Part shown: positions 9,048 through 19,392 of the stretch, in pieces
Layout of the letters: every line of letters begins with the position of its first letter
How positions within the stretch are numbered: the first letter of the stretch is position 1
Source of the DNA: Candidatus Eiseniibacteriota bacterium
GTDB taxonomy: Bacteria; Joyebacterota; Joyebacteria; Joyebacterales; Joyebacteraceae
Assembly (NCBI GenBank): GCA_030622115.1
Contig: JAUXGN010000015.1
Span: 1 to 61,664, forward strand
Length of the DNA stretch: 61,664 nt
Direction of reading: 5' to 3'
The notes under the pieces: generated by a model
What the model was told of the DNA's origin: nothing
The model's database searches: none
Seen by the model: the letters and a program-made list of their open reading frames with translations, nothing else
Program-made: the position numbers and the translations under genes

Positions 9048-9677
9048 CTATGAACCAGTGTTGCTGATAACGTGTCGGACTCTCTGAATCGCCGTGATCT
9101 GTGACACTATCGCAAGGACCCAGATGGCCACCCTGAAAACATTCGGCCCAAAAAGCGCACCGATGATCGCAATGACAAGGCGTTCTGGTCGCTCAGCGAT
9201 CCCAACCTCGCAGCTCGTCCCTATCGCTTCGGCCCTGGCTCGGGTGTAGCTCACGAGGAACGATCCACCGAGCGCCAGGAAGATGAGAACCGCAGTCAGG
9301 GATTCGGGCGCCGCCGCTGATCGGGTCAGATAGTAGACTAAGGCCCCTAGGAGTACTACCATCTCCGAGTACCTGTCTATCGTCGAATCCACAAATGCGC
9401 CGGACCGCGTCGCCCTGTTCGCAGCCCTTGCCGCAGCGCCATCGATCATGTCGCAGACGCCGGCGAGGATCAGCAGAACCCCTGCAGTCGGAAAGCGGCC
9501 GACCGCAAGCGCCCAGCCCGATGCGACGGAGAGAACGAGCCCCGCCATTGTTATGGCCGTTGGTGAGATCCCCAGCTCGGCAGCGAAATTCGCAGCAGGA
9601 TTGAGAAGTTCTCGCGCCTTGCTCTTTATTCTGTTTGTCATCGGTATCCCGCCGCTCTGAGCGGACTCCTCGCCCAT
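9048..9677 (-). CDS. CDP-alcohol phosphatidyltransferase (possible PI-phosphate synthase)
   Basis: Integral membrane enzyme with the full CDP-alcohol phosphotransferase signature DMIDGAAARAANRATRSGAF continuing to VDSTIDR, so all catalytic aspartates are present. About six hydrophobic helices are visible over 209 residues. The family transfers a phosphatidyl group from CDP-diacylglycerol to an alcohol such as glycerol phosphate or inositol phosphate. Because the inositol-phosphate synthase gene follows 41 bases downstream on the same strand, inositol 1-phosphate is the likely acceptor, as in mycobacterial PIP synthase. This is inference from context. A second start at 9641 (MTNRIK) would remove a low-complexity N-terminus, and neither start has a strong ribosome site. 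Confidence 0.85.
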   Translation of the reverse strand: MGEESAQSGGIPMTNRIKSKARELLNPAANFAAELGISPTAITMAGLVLSVASGWALAVGRFPTAGVLLILAGVCDMIDGAAARAANRATRSGAFVDSTIDRYSEMVVLLGALVYYLTRSAAAPESLTAVLIFLALGGSFLVSYTRARAEAIGTSCEVGIAERPERLVIAIIGALFGPNVFRVAIWVLAIVSQITAIQRVRHVISNTGS

Positions 9678-9730
9678 CTTCCCACTTGAATGCCGCAGTC
9701 TATCACTCGGGAATCGTGAGTGTCAATATG

Positions 9731-10507
9731 TTAGGGCAGTTCCGGAAATGGCGTGGCAGCGGGGCCATCGGGAAGATCGGACGGACTCTCACCATGATCG
9801 GGCCCCGCAACAATGATCACGATCTCGCCCTTGAGAGTGCGCCCCTCGACGAGTTCGGCGAGCGCTGGGAGGCGATCCCGCAGGAACTCCTCATGGATCT
9901 TGGTGAGTTCTCGTGCGATGACGGCAGGCCTATCTCCGAGCTCCTCGGCCATGTCCCTGATGGATGACGCCACTCGGTGCGGAGACTCGTAGAACAGGAG
10001 TGTGCAGGGAAGACTGGAGAGAACGGCAAGACGTCTCCTCCTGGCTCCGGTCTTCCTCGGCAAGAAGCCCGCGAAGTAGAACGGGTGTGGTGGCAGTCCT
10101 GACGCACAGAGCGCCGCGACGAGTGCAGACGGCCCCGGAATCGGCACGACATCGATGCTCGCCTTCACGCAGGCCGCTACCAGCAGAAACCCGGGGTCCG
10201 AGACCAGCGGCGTGCCCGCATCGGTCACAAGTGCGATACTCTCGCCACCCAGGATCCTCTCCACGATCGCGCGAGCGGCGCGCGCCTCATTGTGCTCGTG
10301 GTACGCGACAAGCCTGTTCTTGATCTCATAGTGTGAGAGGAGTTTTCCAGTGCGTCGCGTGTCCTCAGTGGCGATCGCATCGACGTCACGGAGAATCTGG
10401 GTGCCGCGGAATGTCATATCTCCGAGATTGCCGAGCGGGGTCGCCACGATGTACAGAGTCCCCGCCTCTCTGGGACCCTTGCGCGTTGGACCCAGCGCGG
10501 AATTCAT
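9731..10507 (-). CDS. rsmI: 16S rRNA (cytidine1402-2'-O)-methyltransferase RsmI
   Basis: SAM-dependent tetrapyrrole-methylase-fold enzyme that 2'-O-methylates C1402 of 16S rRNA, 258 residues. Family landmarks are LYIVATPLGNLGDMTFR at the N-terminus, 'AIATEDTRRTGKLLSHYEI', 'ALVTDAGTPLVSDPGFLLV', 'VVPIPGPSALVAALCASGLP' and 'LFYESPHRV'. The start overlaps the recJ stop by four bases and AGGGG lies upstream. The C-terminal 25 residues are Pro/Asp-rich and specific to this protein. Confidence 0.95.
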   Translation of the reverse strand: MNSALGPTRKGPREAGTLYIVATPLGNLGDMTFRGTQILRDVDAIATEDTRRTGKLLSHYEIKNRLVAYHEHNEARAARAIVERILGGESIALVTDAGTPLVSDPGFLLVAACVKASIDVVPIPGPSALVAALCASGLPPHPFYFAGFLPRKTGARRRRLAVLSSLPCTLLFYESPHRVASSIRDMAEELGDRPAVIARELTKIHEEFLRDRLPALAELVEGRTLKGEIVIIVAGPDHGESPSDLPDGPAATPFPELP

Positions 10508-12180
10508 GCGGAGTCCCCTGCAGGAGTTGTTTCATGAGTCTCGATCGTATCGACGATGCTCACGAACACTATCCCGTCTGACAAGCGAAGTCGGTAGACG
10601 AGATCGATGGGCCGTCTCATGCGAGGCACCGGCGTGCGGAATCGGATCCCAGCATCCCTCGCCGCATCAGCCACACTGTCGGTAACCCCTCTGGCCAAGA
10701 GAGTCGGCCGAGACCAGCCCTGTCCGAATGGGCCAAGTGCATCCATCTCTCCGGCAATGATCGCGGTGATACCGGCGAACGCAAGCTCCGCATCGATCTG
10801 CCTCGGAACGGGTGTGGGTGGGTTCGCTGCCGCGTACTCAAGCATGCGTTCACGGAAGAGGGGAATCTTCGCACTCTCGATCGAAAATCCAGCAGCCCGT
10901 GGGTGTCCGCCGTAGTTCAGGAAGAGCTCGGACATCGACCGGAACGCCTCGACGATGTTGTACCCTACAGGTCCCCTGGCTTCAGCTGTGGCATCGCCGT
11001 TCTTCCTTCTTATGAGTATGACGGGCTTGCCGCTGTGCTCAGCAAGGCGAGAAGTAGCCGCACCCATCACATCTATCGGGATATCGATGTCGATCACGAG
11101 TACGGACTCGGAGTCCTCCGGAACGAGAGCCTTGACCTTCTTCCAAGCAGCTGCCGCTGATTGCCGCCATTCGTTCCTCTCCAGGACCAGTTCACGAACG
11201 ATATCCTGAGCTTCCTCATCACTCGCGACAAAGAGGTCGTACGCTGTGTTCCCCCCCCTACCGTTCGAGGTGCGGCCAAAGATCGATCCGAGGAACTCCC
11301 TGGCATCGTCGTGGGTCACCTCCCCACCTGCGAGACCTGTCTCCGCCAAAAGGGCTTTGAGACCCGGACGCTCACTCCGCATCACCGCCTTCAACCCATC
11401 GACCACCATGTCCCTGTTGTCTCCCGTCAGCGGCACGCGATCGGCGATGGAACCAATGGCGACCAGCGCAAGCGCCTCATCGTCCCACGTAGAGCCGTAC
11501 CACGCTGCTCCCCCACCTCCGTGTTTTCCCGACAGTTCCTCCAGAAGAAGCTCAGAGACTCGCCATGCAACGCCGACGCCGGCAAGATAGCGGTATGGGT
11601 AGTCGATGTCTGGGAGTTTTGCATTCACAATCGCAACAGCGGGTGGAAGCTCCGGGGGTATTTCATGATGATCCGTCACGACCGTATCGATGCCCAGACT
11701 GTTCCCGTAGGCAATGTCGTCGCGATCGCTGACGCAGGAGTCGACCGTGATGACGAGCGTCACACCTCTCGCCGCGAACCCGTCGAGTTCGACTCTGTTG
11801 AGCCCGTGTCCCTCCGTCCGCCTGTCCGGAATGTAGGAATCAACAGTCGCGCCCAGCTTGAGCAGCGCCTCGACCATGATGACGCTCGCCGTGACGCCGT
11901 CGGCATCATCATGCCCGTGCACGACGATACGTTCACCCTCATCGAGAGCGCGCTTAACGCGTTCCACGACGCGTTCCACGTCCGGCAGGGAGCGGACATC
12001 CGGAAGCGATTCCACACCGGGGTTCAAGAGCCGCACCGCCTCGGCGCCGGTAAGCAGTCCGCGGGCAGCGATTACGCGTGCGGTAGTCACTGACACACCG
12101 GCCGACCTCGCAATCTCATCGATGACTGCGGGATCGGCCGGCTCGAGGCTCCACGAACGCGAGCCACCATCGAGGATCAT
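10504..12180 (-). CDS. recJ: Single-stranded-DNA exonuclease RecJ-like (DHH family)
   Basis: DHH-family phosphoesterase of 558 residues with RecJ domain order: a short N-terminal part, the DHH domain ([12 protein letters not shown] near residue 95, '[12 protein letters not shown]', then VVTDHHEIP), the DHHA1 domain ('[14 protein letters not shown]') and a C-terminal OB-like segment. It would degrade ssDNA 5' to 3' in repair. Motif I reads HGHDDADG rather than the usual HGDYDVDG, but the metal-binding aspartates are kept. It overlaps slipin by four bases upstream and rsmI by four downstream. The reading frame is intact. Confidence 0.88.
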   Translation of the reverse strand: MILDGGSRSWSLEPADPAVIDEIARSAGVSVTTARVIAARGLLTGAEAVRLLNPGVESLPDVRSLPDVERVVERVKRALDEGERIVVHGHDDADGVTASVIMVEALLKLGATVDSYIPDRRTEGHGLNRVELDGFAARGVTLVITVDSCVSDRDDIAYGNSLGIDTVVTDHHEIPPELPPAVAIVNAKLPDIDYPYRYLAGVGVAWRVSELLLEELSGKHGGGGAAWYGSTWDDEALALVAIGSIADRVPLTGDNRDMVVDGLKAVMRSERPGLKALLAETGLAGGEVTHDDAREFLGSIFGRTSNGRGGNTAYDLFVASDEEAQDIVRELVLERNEWRQSAAAAWKKVKALVPEDSESVLVIDIDIPIDVMGAATSRLAEHSGKPVILIRRKNGDATAEARGPVGYNIVEAFRSMSELFLNYGGHPRAAGFSIESAKIPLFRERMLEYAAANPPTPVPRQIDAELAFAGITAIIAGEMDALGPFGQGWSRPTLLARGVTDSVADAARDAGIRFRTPVPRMRRPIDLVYRLRLSDGIVFVSIVDTIETHETTPAGDSA

Positions 12181-12932
12181 CCGCCACCCTTCCCAAAAGC
12201 CTTCACGAAGTGCTGAATGAGATCGATCGGGACGGGGAATATGATCGTTGAGTTCTTCTCTACAGAGATCTCACTGAGCGTCTGCAGAAATCTGAGCTGG
12301 ATAGATGTCGGCTGTTCGGCAAGCACGGCCGCGGCCTGCGAGAGCTTTTCGGACGCCTGCAGTTCGCCCTCGGCGTGGATGATCTTCGCCCGGCGCTCGC
12401 GCTCAGCTTCAGCCTGTCTCGCTATCGCCCGCTGCATCGTCTCGGGAAGATCGACGTGCTTGACCTCAACAGCTGAGACCTTGATACCCCAAACATCGGT
12501 CTGCTTATCAAGGATCGACTGAAGTTCGACGTTGATCTTCTCACGCGCGGAAAGGAGATCGTCCAGTTCAGCCGAACCGATGACGCTCCTGAGCGTCGTC
12601 TGTGCGAGCTGCGACGTGGCGTAGTTGTAGTCCCGGACTTCGACGATGGCCTTGCTGGCATCGAAAACCCTGTAGTAGACCACTGCGTTGACCTTCACCG
12701 AGATATTGTCTTTGGTGATCACATCCTGGGAAGGAACGTCCATCGCGATGATTCTGAGACCGACCCGCACGAGGCGATCGATGAACGGGATAACCAGGAT
12801 CAGTCCGGGACCGCGTGCGCCCACGAGGCGTCCCAATCGAAAAACGACGCCGCGCTCGTACTCGCGAAGGACATAGATCGCCTTCGAGAATAGGACCAGC
12901 ACGACCAGTATCAGTACTACGACTCCACCCAT
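12177..12932 (-). CDS. Slipin/stomatin-like SPFH-domain protein
   Basis: Membrane-anchored SPFH protein, 251 residues. A single N-terminal helix (residues 3 to 20) is followed by the stomatin signature '[15 protein letters not shown]' and the SPFH/band-7 domain ('[16 protein letters not shown]', '[20 protein letters not shown]'). A coiled-coil stretch rich in Ala/Glu/Arg follows ([19 protein letters not shown]). Slipins form oligomers in membrane microdomains and typically pair with an NfeD protein, which is encoded 11 bases upstream here. AGGGGGTGA precedes the ATG. Confidence 0.92.
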   Translation of the reverse strand: MGGVVVLILVVLVLFSKAIYVLREYERGVVFRLGRLVGARGPGLILVIPFIDRLVRVGLRIIAMDVPSQDVITKDNISVKVNAVVYYRVFDASKAIVEVRDYNYATSQLAQTTLRSVIGSAELDDLLSAREKINVELQSILDKQTDVWGIKVSAVEVKHVDLPETMQRAIARQAEAERERRAKIIHAEGELQASEKLSQAAAVLAEQPTSIQLRFLQTLSEISVEKNSTIIFPVPIDLIQHFVKAFGKGGG

Positions 12933-12943
12933 TTGTCACCCCC

Positions 12944-13282
12944 TTAGAAAATCGCTTCCACCGAGAGGATCATCCCCTTGACTCCAACAACTCTTATCCT
13001 GGTTCCCCTCGGTATCTCCGCATGCGCCACAGCATCCCAGTACTCGCTGTGAACGTAGACTTTGCCATCAGGAGCCAGATCGCTGATTGCTTCGCCCTCC
13101 TCACCGATCATCCCGACCCTTCCAGTCACGACCCGCCGCGCGTGCGACAGGAGTCCCACCGGCACCGCAATGATGAAAAAGAGGATGACAAGAGCGATGG
13201 CAGGGAGAATGGCGCTCTGCTCGATACCGAAGAGCCTTAGAAGTGCCACCAGAAGATCTATCAGACTCGTAAACTCACCCAT
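12944..13282 (-). CDS. NfeD-like membrane protein (short form)
   Basis: Short NfeD family member of about 112 residues: one or two membrane helices (LPAIALVILFFIIAVPVGLL) followed by the C-terminal OB fold 'VTGRVGMIGEEGEAISDLAPDGKVYVHSEYW'. It lacks the N-terminal ClpP-like protease of long NfeD proteins. NfeD and slipin are known to be encoded together, and the slipin gene follows 11 bases downstream, so a joint membrane-microdomain role is expected. The start at 13282 (MGEFTS) is preferred over upstream ATG and TTG codons because GGGAGG lies five bases before it. Confidence 0.85.
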   Translation of the reverse strand: MGEFTSLIDLLVALLRLFGIEQSAILPAIALVILFFIIAVPVGLLSHARRVVTGRVGMIGEEGEAISDLAPDGKVYVHSEYWDAVAHAEIPRGTRIRVVGVKGMILSVEAIF

Positions 13283-13396
13283 CACACCCTCCCAGAACAT
13301 TCTCCAACGCCCGCGTTTCCTCAATCCCCATCCTGCTTCATCCTGAGCATCGATGTCAATGCCATTCCCCGCGGAGCTGTCAGCAGGGCGGGCGTG

Positions 13397-13430
13397 AAAA
13401 AGGGCAGGGAGCCGATGCGGCCCCCTGCCC
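13397..13430 (-). terminator. Intrinsic terminator of the HU gene
   Basis: A strong stem (GGGCAGGG / CCCTGCCC with an inner GCC/GGC pairing, 13402..13430) is followed on the minus strand by TTTTT (13401..13397). This is a classic rho-independent terminator 26 bases after the HU stop. Confidence 0.85.
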
Positions 13431-13455
13431 TAAACACTCTGCAGTCGTCCAGAGA

Positions 13456-13740
13456 CTACTTCACATAGTCCTTCAGCGACTTGCCGGCCTTGAACTTCGG
13501 GTAGAAATGAGCCTCGACATGCTTCGTCCTGTCGGTCCCCGGAATTCTCCAATCCCTTGCATCGCGATGATCAGCGCTGAAGGTGCCGAAACCCGTGATC
13601 TGGATCTTGCCGTGAGCCTTGAGCTCTTCGGAGAAGATGCCGCCACCGATACCAAATAGTGAATCCAGAATATCCTTGGCGGCCTTGTTCGAAAGACCGT
13701 TCTTGCTTGCCAGCTTCTCGATCAGCTCTGCCTTGTTCAT
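13456..13740 (-). CDS. HU/IHF-family DNA-binding protein
   Basis: Histone-like DNA-bending protein of 94 residues, a typical HU length, from an ATG with GGGGAG just upstream. The N-terminal helices MNKAELIEKLASKNGLSNKAA and the C-terminus FKAGKSLKDYVK match the family. The DNA-contacting arm reads 'RDARDWRIPGTDRTKH' instead of the common R-N-P-x-T-G form. It keeps the intercalating proline but differs around it, so DNA preference may differ. It is a single-gene transcript with its own promoter (13803..13831) and terminator. Confidence 0.93.
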   Translation of the reverse strand: MNKAELIEKLASKNGLSNKAAKDILDSLFGIGGGIFSEELKAHGKIQITGFGTFSADHRDARDWRIPGTDRTKHVEAHFYPKFKAGKSLKDYVK

Positions 13741-13802
13741 CTCCACTCCCCGTTTGCGGCCTGTCGATCTTGCCAATTGCCCAACACCCCAAGTTTTCGG
13801 AC

Positions 13803-13831
13803 AAGTTACACCAGACCCCATATCTTGTCAA
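13803..13831 (-). promoter_or_regulatory. Promoter of the HU gene
   Basis: A perfect -35 TTGACA (13831..13826) is followed after 17 bases by TAACTT (13808..13803) on the minus strand. The start would be near 13796, leaving a leader of about 55 bases before the ATG. Confidence 0.6.
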
Positions 13832-13963
13832 TGGGAATTGCCCTAGAACTGGGAAAACCCGGACACGCCAGTACCGGTCTTCTCTTGTGGTATATTTATG
13901 TCCTGGCCATAATACTGACACACGCACCCCTCAAGCACCCCGCCAGGCTGCGGTGCTACTTGC

Positions 13964-16900
13964 CTATCTTATGGTTCTGTTCAGATGCTTGCTCCCTGCC
14001 TCACCCTGGATCTCAGGCAGTGCCTTGATGCTGATGCGGAAATAGTACTCCCACTCATCGTTGTAGTAGCGTGACACGAAGCGTGCCTCCCAGCAGTGCA
14101 TATCTCGATAGACGGCGTACTCCTGGCTCGCGACCTCTTCACCCGAGAGATCGTAGTGGATCTTGTAATTCACACGCCAGTTTGCAGTTAGCGAGAGCGC
14201 GAGCTTCAGATCAACCCAATATGTGGCGTTTCTTGGGTCCGATCCACGCGAGTAGCGGAAGGTTGTTGACGCATTCCACGGTCGTCCCCCGACTCTGTCG
14301 GTCATCGACCGCTGGGCGAGTTCCCGCCTGAGCTCATCGGCGGGAGAGCCGGTTCCGCCGGCGATTCGGTCCTCCCAGGACTCATCCGGCATAACAGGTT
14401 GCTGTCCTGTGAGATTCAGGGTCACTGTCAGATCAGCGCGCTCCATCTCCCAATCGTAGGCGTCATGCCGCATGTTGAGCCGCACGGATGACCCGCGCCA
14501 GGGCTTGAGATCCACACGAGACGTCACATCTGCCCAGCGCAGATCGTCACTCTTGAAGTCGTATGAGCTGGACACCGTGAACCGGAGGAGATCATCCATC
14601 TTCCGCGTCTCTCCTCCCTCACTGAGTTTGAGCTGGATCTTGTTCACAAGAGACACGCCTACGGATTTCCTCGAATGCGGAGTCGCTCCAAATCCTGAGA
14701 AGGTGTAGAAGCGATCGCTACCGTCCGCACTGAAGTGCTGCGAGAGTTCGGGCTTCCATGTGTACGAGACGGACGGCTCGATGACGTGCCGGATGCCCGC
14801 CAGTGACCCAACCTCCGGAAAGAATGTCCCGTAGATGGTGGTGCGGGCCGAAACGCCGGCATCGTACGTGAGCCGCGACGGGAAGCGGTTGCCATCCCTG
14901 TCACGGTCATACCAGTTCTGCTGTGCGCTGAAGCGAGGGGTGATGTTCAACCACCCCATAGCCTTCCTTGAACCCCGCAGTGTGCCGCCAAAGCCTATGC
15001 CCTGCTTAACATCGGTCTCACCAGCCGATCGATCCCTGTCGTTCACGGCCCTGGCTTTCCAGTTGTAGGAGAGGCGGCCCAACCATTCCTTGAGCCCGCT
15101 GTCCCCGATCTCAGTCTCAACCAGCGGCCGCTGGGAAACACTGATCTCTATCTTGGGAAGGAGTTCCGATATGACCCCGTCATCCAACTGCTCCCTGCGG
15201 TCCAGTGTGAGGCCTGCTGAGAGGCCGCTCCAACGCCCTTGCACCCACAACTGGGAGTGCAGACTTCTATTCACGCTCTCCTGAATGGATTCGTTGGAGT
15301 CGCTCGCGTAGAACTCGTCGCTCCGGAAATCACCCGATACCCCGGCCGTCCAGTGTCGCCCCATCTCCTGACGGTGATCGATCCTGAGATCCCACCGCCG
15401 CTTGTCCTGGTGAAGCTCCTGCATGAACGAGGATCTCACGGACCCGGCCAGCGAGTAGCGGATCTTGTAGCGGCCTTCCAGATGTACGGTCCATTTCGTC
15501 TGCTCATAGTAGCCGGCCCAGCCCGACAGATCCCAGTAGTCGCTCGGCGCCCAGTAGTAGCCGAAGTTCTTAATGAAACGCCCCTTGTTCTCGGAAAGAC
15601 CGATCTCGATCTGCGGGATGAGGAATCCCGAGTGCCGCTCCTTCCTGATGGGGAAAACATAGAAGGGCAGCGCCAGAACAGGGATCTCCCCGATGTAGAG
15701 GATCACCGGCTTGGCAATGACCTTGTCATTGAGGTAGACCTTCATCCTGTGCGAGACAAGTCTGAAATGCGGCTTCGGATTCGAGCACGTCGTGTAGACA
15801 CCGTTCCTCGCCCTGAGCGTCCCATCACCCTCACGGATGATGTGTTCGCCATAGTAGAGACCGTCTTCGAATACCGTGACCCCGTCGCTCACGACACCCA
15901 GCCTCTGCCCCATGTCGTATGACAAGCTCCCACCAACCAGGCGATCCGACGTTTCCCTGAGATCGGGGTCGCCCTCAGCGGAGAGAATTTCGCTTTCCGG
16001 ATCGAACGTCACGACATCCGCATCCAGCTCAGTGCCGTCATACTCCGCATGAGCCGCGCCGGTCAGAACCACACGATTTCTCCGGACGTAGTAGTCGATT
16101 CTGTCACCAGCGTATTTCACCTCGCCCAGCGTGATCGAATCAGCCGGCGCTTCACCTTCGTCGTCAGGGTCGCTCTCCTCAGAGCCGCCTTCCTCGTCGA
16201 CAAGCCAGTACGATCCGGTCGCTCCTCTTCTGAAGGTCGTGCGCGTGACACTCCCCTCCGAAAACAGCACATCCGCAGAAGGAGCCGTGATGAGATTGCG
16301 CTCCCCCAGCGATCCGACGATGTGCTCGCTCTCCACGTGCCCTCGTACCGCCGTGAGAACTATCTCACCACTCGTGAAGAACATCGTAAGAGTATCGCCA
16401 GCTACGTGACCGAACTCGATGTCATCATCGGTCCCTTCCTCGCGATCCACCGTGTAGTCTACCTGCACGTCCTCTGTCGCGATGACGCGCGAGATCTCTC
16501 CGTCCGAACTCAGGATCCTGATGAGTTTTCCAGAGAGCCGATTCGACTCCTCCTGTACGTCGGGTTCACCCTTGAGCACTACGCTGTCATCCACGCCGGA
16601 GATAACGATGACTCGCGCGTGCCCGGCCACGTCCTCGCGCAGTACGACCGCATTTCCCAGCGCACGCACCATGTCGCTCTCGGGGTAGAGCTCTATGACT
16701 TCGGCCGAGAGCTCTGCCTCAACCTCGCCGTCCTCGTTGTATGTCGTGAGAAGGGGATCCAGGGACGCTCTGATCTCGTGCCGCTCGAAGTCGTAGATGA
16801 GATAGCCACTGGTGAGCCGCGACTTCCCCTCATCATCCACCGCAACGCAGGATCCACTCGCGACAGCCATTCCGGGACTACGGTGCATCTCCATCCTGTC

Positions 16901-17281
16901 CGCACTGAGAACGCCGGCCGTGTCCGCAAACGAAGCGCTGCCTATTAGCACAATGAGGCCCCAGTCCCGGAAGTACTTGAGCGTGTCGCACGCTATGCGA
17001 GCGCCCTGATCCGTGCCGTGGACATCACCGTAGATGACTGCCACCCTCTCACGCTGGCGATAGAACCCATGGTCCCCGATGAGCAGGCTTCCCTCGCGCG
17101 TTATGGTGACGTCGTCCTCAAGACGGATCCAGCGTCCTGTGGGACCCTCGCCGCTCTCAACACTGTCGGCCGTGATGACGAAGCCGTCCGAATCGACGGG
17201 GGAAGCCGGCTCACCCGCCTGCCCAAAGGCCCCGGATGTGAGGAGTATCAGGGAGAGAAAGACCGCTCTGGTAAGTCGCAT
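13964..17281 (-). CDS. lptD: LptD LPS-assembly outer-membrane protein with enlarged OstA region
   Basis: LPS translocon barrel, about 1105 residues against roughly 780 in E. coli. After a signal peptide (LSLILLTSGAFGQA) comes an unusually long periplasmic region of about 450 residues. It is built of repeated OstA/LptA-like beta-jellyroll units (for example 'LEDDVTITREGSLLIGDHG', 'GEVKYAGDRIDYYVRRNRVV' and 'TELDADVVTFDPESEILSAEG'). The LptD core then starts ('YTTCSNPKPHFRL', 'YIGEIPVLALPFYVFPIRKE', 'HSGFLIPQIEIGLSENKG') and continues as a beta-barrel to the C-terminus. The ATG at 17281 is used, and a TTG two codons upstream is possible. It lies 39 bases after the ROK kinase gene. The protein shows that the cell has an LPS-bearing outer membrane. 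Confidence 0.92.
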   Translation of the reverse strand: MRLTRAVFLSLILLTSGAFGQAGEPASPVDSDGFVITADSVESGEGPTGRWIRLEDDVTITREGSLLIGDHGFYRQRERVAVIYGDVHGTDQGARIACDTLKYFRDWGLIVLIGSASFADTAGVLSADRMEMHRSPGMAVASGSCVAVDDEGKSRLTSGYLIYDFERHEIRASLDPLLTTYNEDGEVEAELSAEVIELYPESDMVRALGNAVVLREDVAGHARVIVISGVDDSVVLKGEPDVQEESNRLSGKLIRILSSDGEISRVIATEDVQVDYTVDREEGTDDDIEFGHVAGDTLTMFFTSGEIVLTAVRGHVESEHIVGSLGERNLITAPSADVLFSEGSVTRTTFRRGATGSYWLVDEEGGSEESDPDDEGEAPADSITLGEVKYAGDRIDYYVRRNRVVLTGAAHAEYDGTELDADVVTFDPESEILSAEGDPDLRETSDRLVGGSLSYDMGQRLGVVSDGVTVFEDGLYYGEHIIREGDGTLRARNGVYTTCSNPKPHFRLVSHRMKVYLNDKVIAKPVILYIGEIPVLALPFYVFPIRKERHSGFLIPQIEIGLSENKGRFIKNFGYYWAPSDYWDLSGWAGYYEQTKWTVHLEGRYKIRYSLAGSVRSSFMQELHQDKRRWDLRIDHRQEMGRHWTAGVSGDFRSDEFYASDSNESIQESVNRSLHSQLWVQGRWSGLSAGLTLDRREQLDDGVISELLPKIEISVSQRPLVETEIGDSGLKEWLGRLSYNWKARAVNDRDRSAGETDVKQGIGFGGTLRGSRKAMGWLNITPRFSAQQNWYDRDRDGNRFPSRLTYDAGVSARTTIYGTFFPEVGSLAGIRHVIEPSVSYTWKPELSQHFSADGSDRFYTFSGFGATPHSRKSVGVSLVNKIQLKLSEGGETRKMDDLLRFTVSSSYDFKSDDLRWADVTSRVDLKPWRGSSVRLNMRHDAYDWEMERADLTVTLNLTGQQPVMPDESWEDRIAGGTGSPADELRRELAQRSMTDRVGGRPWNASTTFRYSRGSDPRNATYWVDLKLALSLTANWRVNYKIHYDLSGEEVASQEYAVYRDMHCWEARFVSRYYNDEWEYYFRISIKALPEIQGEAGSKHLNRTIR

Positions 17282-17320
17282 GAGCAAGGAACTCGCCGTT
17301 CAGTGAGGCGTGTGAAACAG

Positions 17321-18244
17321 CTACCGCTTGAACTCGTCGCGGGCCAAGAGCGCCGCGCCTACGACGCCGGCTGCCGGTCCCAGCGTGGCTGGGACCACTC
17401 GCGGCAGGTCCTCCCGACATCTCGACGTGCGCCGGACCAGCTCGTCCCGCGCGGCGTCAAGAAGGGGCCGGCCGGCCTCCGCCACACCCCCGCCGATCAC
17501 AATGATCTCCGGATCAAGCAGAGCCGTGATATTGGCAAGCCCCACGCCGAGCGCCTGTCCAAGTTCTTCAACGGCAGCCAGGGCCACCGTGTCTCCGCCC
17601 GCCGCCCTGGTCCCAATGTCACGAGCCGTGAGCGATTCGGCCTCGTCCCTCTCTGCGCCGGAGAGAACGCGGCTCACAAGCGAGCCCGCACTGACAAGTG
17701 GCTCCAGACACCCGGTGGCCCCACAGGCGCATGGTGTCAGGCTCGACATGTCGACAGTCATGTGCCCTACCTCGCCGGCGAACCCGTGCTTGCCACGGTA
17801 GAGCGAGCCGCCGAGCACGATGCCAGCGCCCATTCCGGTGCCAAGCGTGATGACGACGGCACTCGTCGCGCCGCGCGCGGCCCCAACCATGTACTCGGCA
17901 TAGGCGGCCGCGTTCGCGTCGTTGTCGACGATCATCGGCAGGGCTATCTTCCTTCCCAATATCTCAGCAAGTCTGACGTCACGCCAGGTCGGAAGATTCG
18001 GTGACCGTCGGACGATTCCCTGCTTGTGGGCCACGATTCCCGCACAGCCAACCCCGCAGGCAATGGGAACTCCATCGGTTTGACCGATGACAACGTCTGC
18101 GAGTTTGACCGCTACGGACACGAGTTCGGATGGATCCCCGCCCGACCACCGGCGCTCTGCGAACGCCTGCACTCCGCCATCTTCTGCAATGACGGCGGCT
18201 TTGATATTCGTGCCACCTATGTCGATGCCGAGATAGTGGGCCAC
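17321..18244 (-). CDS. ROK-family glucokinase
   Basis: Sugar kinase of the ROK family, 307 residues. The N-terminal ATP motif is GIDIGGTNIKAAV. The sugar-binding signature 'VDNDANAAAYAEYMVGAARG' is present, and the ROK zinc motif CACGATGCLE follows 'HGFAGEVGHM'. The GE-GH pair and catalytic Asp (DNDAN) are intact, so glucose or a related hexose is phosphorylated at C6 in the cytoplasm. It starts five bases after a MalK-type ATPase gene, suggesting a link between sugar uptake and phosphorylation. Substrate specificity cannot be read from sequence alone. Confidence 0.92.
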   Translation of the reverse strand: MAHYLGIDIGGTNIKAAVIAEDGGVQAFAERRWSGGDPSELVSVAVKLADVVIGQTDGVPIACGVGCAGIVAHKQGIVRRSPNLPTWRDVRLAEILGRKIALPMIVDNDANAAAYAEYMVGAARGATSAVVITLGTGMGAGIVLGGSLYRGKHGFAGEVGHMTVDMSSLTPCACGATGCLEPLVSAGSLVSRVLSGAERDEAESLTARDIGTRAAGGDTVALAAVEELGQALGVGLANITALLDPEIIVIGGGVAEAGRPLLDAARDELVRRTSRCREDLPRVVPATLGPAAGVVGAALLARDEFKR

Positions 18245-18249
18245 CGTGC

Positions 18250-19368
<1,119 letters not shown>

Positions 19369-19392
19369 CTGCACCTCCCGCGTCCTTCAACC

